In this document: positions 5,540 to 6,729 of the stretch, piece by piece
Numbering within the stretch: position 1 is the first letter of the stretch
How the letters are laid out: each line of letters opens with the position of its first letter
NCBI GenBank assembly: GCA_902495945.1
Contig: CABUZD010000096.1
Location: 1-6,729 of the forward strand
Source: an uncultured Collinsella sp.
Lineage (GTDB): Bacteria > Actinomycetota > Coriobacteriia > Coriobacteriales > Coriobacteriaceae
DNA: 6,729 nucleotides
Direction: 5' to 3'
Notes under the pieces: generated by a model
Told to the model about the DNA's origin: nothing
Databases searched by the model: none
What the model saw: only the letters and a program-made list of their open reading frames with translations
Translations under genes and position numbers: made by a program

Positions 5540-6729
5540 TTACGCGTGCCAGATCTCGTTGCGGTACTCGCGAATGGTGCGGTCGCTCGAGAACCAACCG
5601 CTCGAGGCGGTGTTGAGCAGGGCCTTGCGGTTCCAGGTCTCCTGGTCGCCGTAGCTGCCGGTGAGCTTTTCCCATGCATCCACGTAGCTGCGGAAGTCGG
5701 CCATGACCAGGTCGGGGTCGTTGTTGTTCATGAGCTCGTTGTAGATGCTCTCGAAGTTGCCCGAAAGACCCGCGAAGGTGTTGTCCTTGAGCTCGTCCAT
5801 CACGCGGCCCAGGCGCTCACGGTCGCCGTTGAGGGTATCCCACGCAAAGTAGCTATTGGATGCCCAGAGCTGCTCGACCTCGGGGGCGGTCAGGCCAAAG
5901 ATGGCCTCGTTCTCGCGGCCGGCCAGGTCGGCGATCTCGATGTTGGCGCCGTCGAGGGTGCCCAGCGTAATGGCGCCGTTCATCATGAGCTTCATGTTGG
6001 ACGTGCCAGAGGCCTCCTTGCCGGCGGTGGAGATCTGCTCCGAGATCTCGGCGGCGGGGTAGATGAGCTGGGCGTTGCTCACGCGGAAGTTGGGGATAAA
6101 GCAGACCTTCATAACCTCGTTGACGCGCGGGTCGTTGTTGATGACGTCGGCCACGGAGTTAATGAGGCGGATGGTCTCCTTGGCGAAGGTGTAGCTCGAG
6201 GCAGCCTTGCCACTGAAGATGAAGGTCGTCGGCGTCACGTGGAAGTTGGGATCCGCGATGCGACGGTTGTAGATGTCCATCACCTTCATGATGTTCATGA
6301 GCTGGCGCTTATAGGCGTGGAAGCGCTTCACCTGAACATCGAAGACGGTGTTGGGGTCAATGACCAGACCGGTCTCGGCCTTGACGTAGGCGGCCAGGCG
6401 CTCCTTGTTGGCGCGCTTGGAGGCACCCACGGCCTTAAGGAACTCGGTGTCGTCCTTAAACTCCTTGAGCTTCTCCAGCTCAAAGGCGTCCTTCAGCCAG
6501 CCGTCCCCAATAGCCTCGGTCACGAGCTTGGCGTAGGTGGGGTTGGCCTCGGCAAAGAAGCGACGGTGCGAGATACCGTTGGTCTTGTTGTTGAACTTCT
6601 CGGGCGTCAGGGCATAGAAGTCCTTGAGCACGATGTTCTTGATGATGTCGGAGTGGATCTTGGCCACGCCGTTGACGCTGTGGCTGCAGATCACGGACAG
6701 GTTGGCCATGCGAATCTCGCCGTCCCACA
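5540..6729 (-). CDS. glgP: Glycogen/alpha-glucan phosphorylase, C-terminal half (5' end cut by window edge)
   Basis: Glycogen phosphorylase releases glucose-1-phosphate from non-reducing alpha-1,4-glucan ends, using pyridoxal phosphate (PLP). The window holds the last 395 codons of a protein that is usually around 800 residues. The frame is open at the edge: the codons before the first internal Met read WDGEIR, as expected for a phosphorylase, so that Met (6709) is not the start. Numbering from that Met: HSVNGVAKIHSDII at 10-23, NKTNGISHRRF at 41-51, the active-site KRFHAYKRQ at 128-136, FIFSGKAA at 163-170, and the PLP site EASGTSNMKLMMNGA at 232-246, with the Schiff-base lysine K240 (codon 5992-5990). 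The C-terminus (REYRNEIWHA) is normal. It is first in the visible cluster and 107 nt upstream of glgC, so breakdown and synthesis genes appear to be co-transcribed. The regulatory N-terminal half is outside the window. Confidence 0.95.
   Translation of the reverse strand, partial: WDGEIRMANLSVICSHSVNGVAKIHSDIIKNIVLKDFYALTPEKFNNKTNGISHRRFFAEANPTYAKLVTEAIGDGWLKDAFELEKLKEFKDDTEFLKAVGASKRANKERLAAYVKAETGLVIDPNTVFDVQVKRFHAYKRQLMNIMKVMDIYNRRIADPNFHVTPTTFIFSGKAASSYTFAKETIRLINSVADVINNDPRVNEVMKVCFIPNFRVSNAQLIYPAAEISEQISTAGKEASGTSNMKLMMNGAITLGTLDGANIEIADLAGRENEAIFGLTAPEVEQLWASNSYFAWDTLNGDRERLGRVMDELKDNTFAGLSGNFESIYNELMNNNDPDLVMADFRSYVDAWEKLTGSYGDQETWNRKALLNTASSGWFSSDRTIREYRNEIWHA

Noticed and set aside
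4260..5654. Plus-strand frame of 464 codons opposite glgC
   Set aside because: It spans the antisense of glgC plus the intergenic gap into glgP and shows no protein family features.

Overview
The window holds four glycogen-metabolism genes in one co-directional cluster on the minus strand, followed by the start of an alpha-amylase-family gene. In transcription order, right to left, they are: the 3' half of glgP (glycogen/alpha-glucan phosphorylase, cut by the right edge), glgC (catalytic ADP-glucose pyrophosphorylase), glgD (its catalytically degenerate paralogue), glgA (ADP-glucose glycogen synthase), and a GH13 glycoside hydrolase (cut by the left edge). The plus strand has no credible gene; its long open frames are shadows of G+C-rich minus-strand genes.

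Organism: the DNA is G+C-rich. It has a GlgC/GlgD pair of the Gram-positive type, purine-rich Shine-Dalgarno sequences, and a Lys/Ala/Thr-rich protein tail of a kind common in Actinobacteria. This fits a gut actinobacterium of the Coriobacteriia (Collinsella-like). The taxonomic call is an inference from style, not from a marker gene.

Layout: 5540-6729 glgP (partial); 5433-5539 a 107-nt gap with the glgC ribosome binding site in the loop of a small dyad; 4284-5432 glgC; a 4-nt gap; 3152-4279 glgD; an 89-nt gap with a perfect 12-bp hairpin; 783-3062 glgA; 566-782 an intergenic region with a terminator-like hairpin, a pair of 15-bp direct repeats and an inverted repeat next to a possible promoter; 1-565 GH13 N-terminal part. 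No branching enzyme (glgB) is visible.

How the genes fit together: GlgC, probably with GlgD as a regulatory partner, makes ADP-glucose from glucose-1-phosphate and ATP. GlgA polymerises it into alpha-1,4-glucan, and GlgP returns glucose-1-phosphate from the polymer. The downstream GH13 enzyme probably acts on alpha-glucans or maltodextrins and seems to have its own control region.

The most unusual feature is GlgA. A full catalytic domain of about 490 residues is followed by a 269-residue tail made mostly of Ala, Thr and Lys, arranged in alternating acidic and basic blocks and resembling histone H1 or the tails of actinobacterial HU proteins. Such a tail is not part of ordinary GlgA, and its role cannot be read from the sequence.
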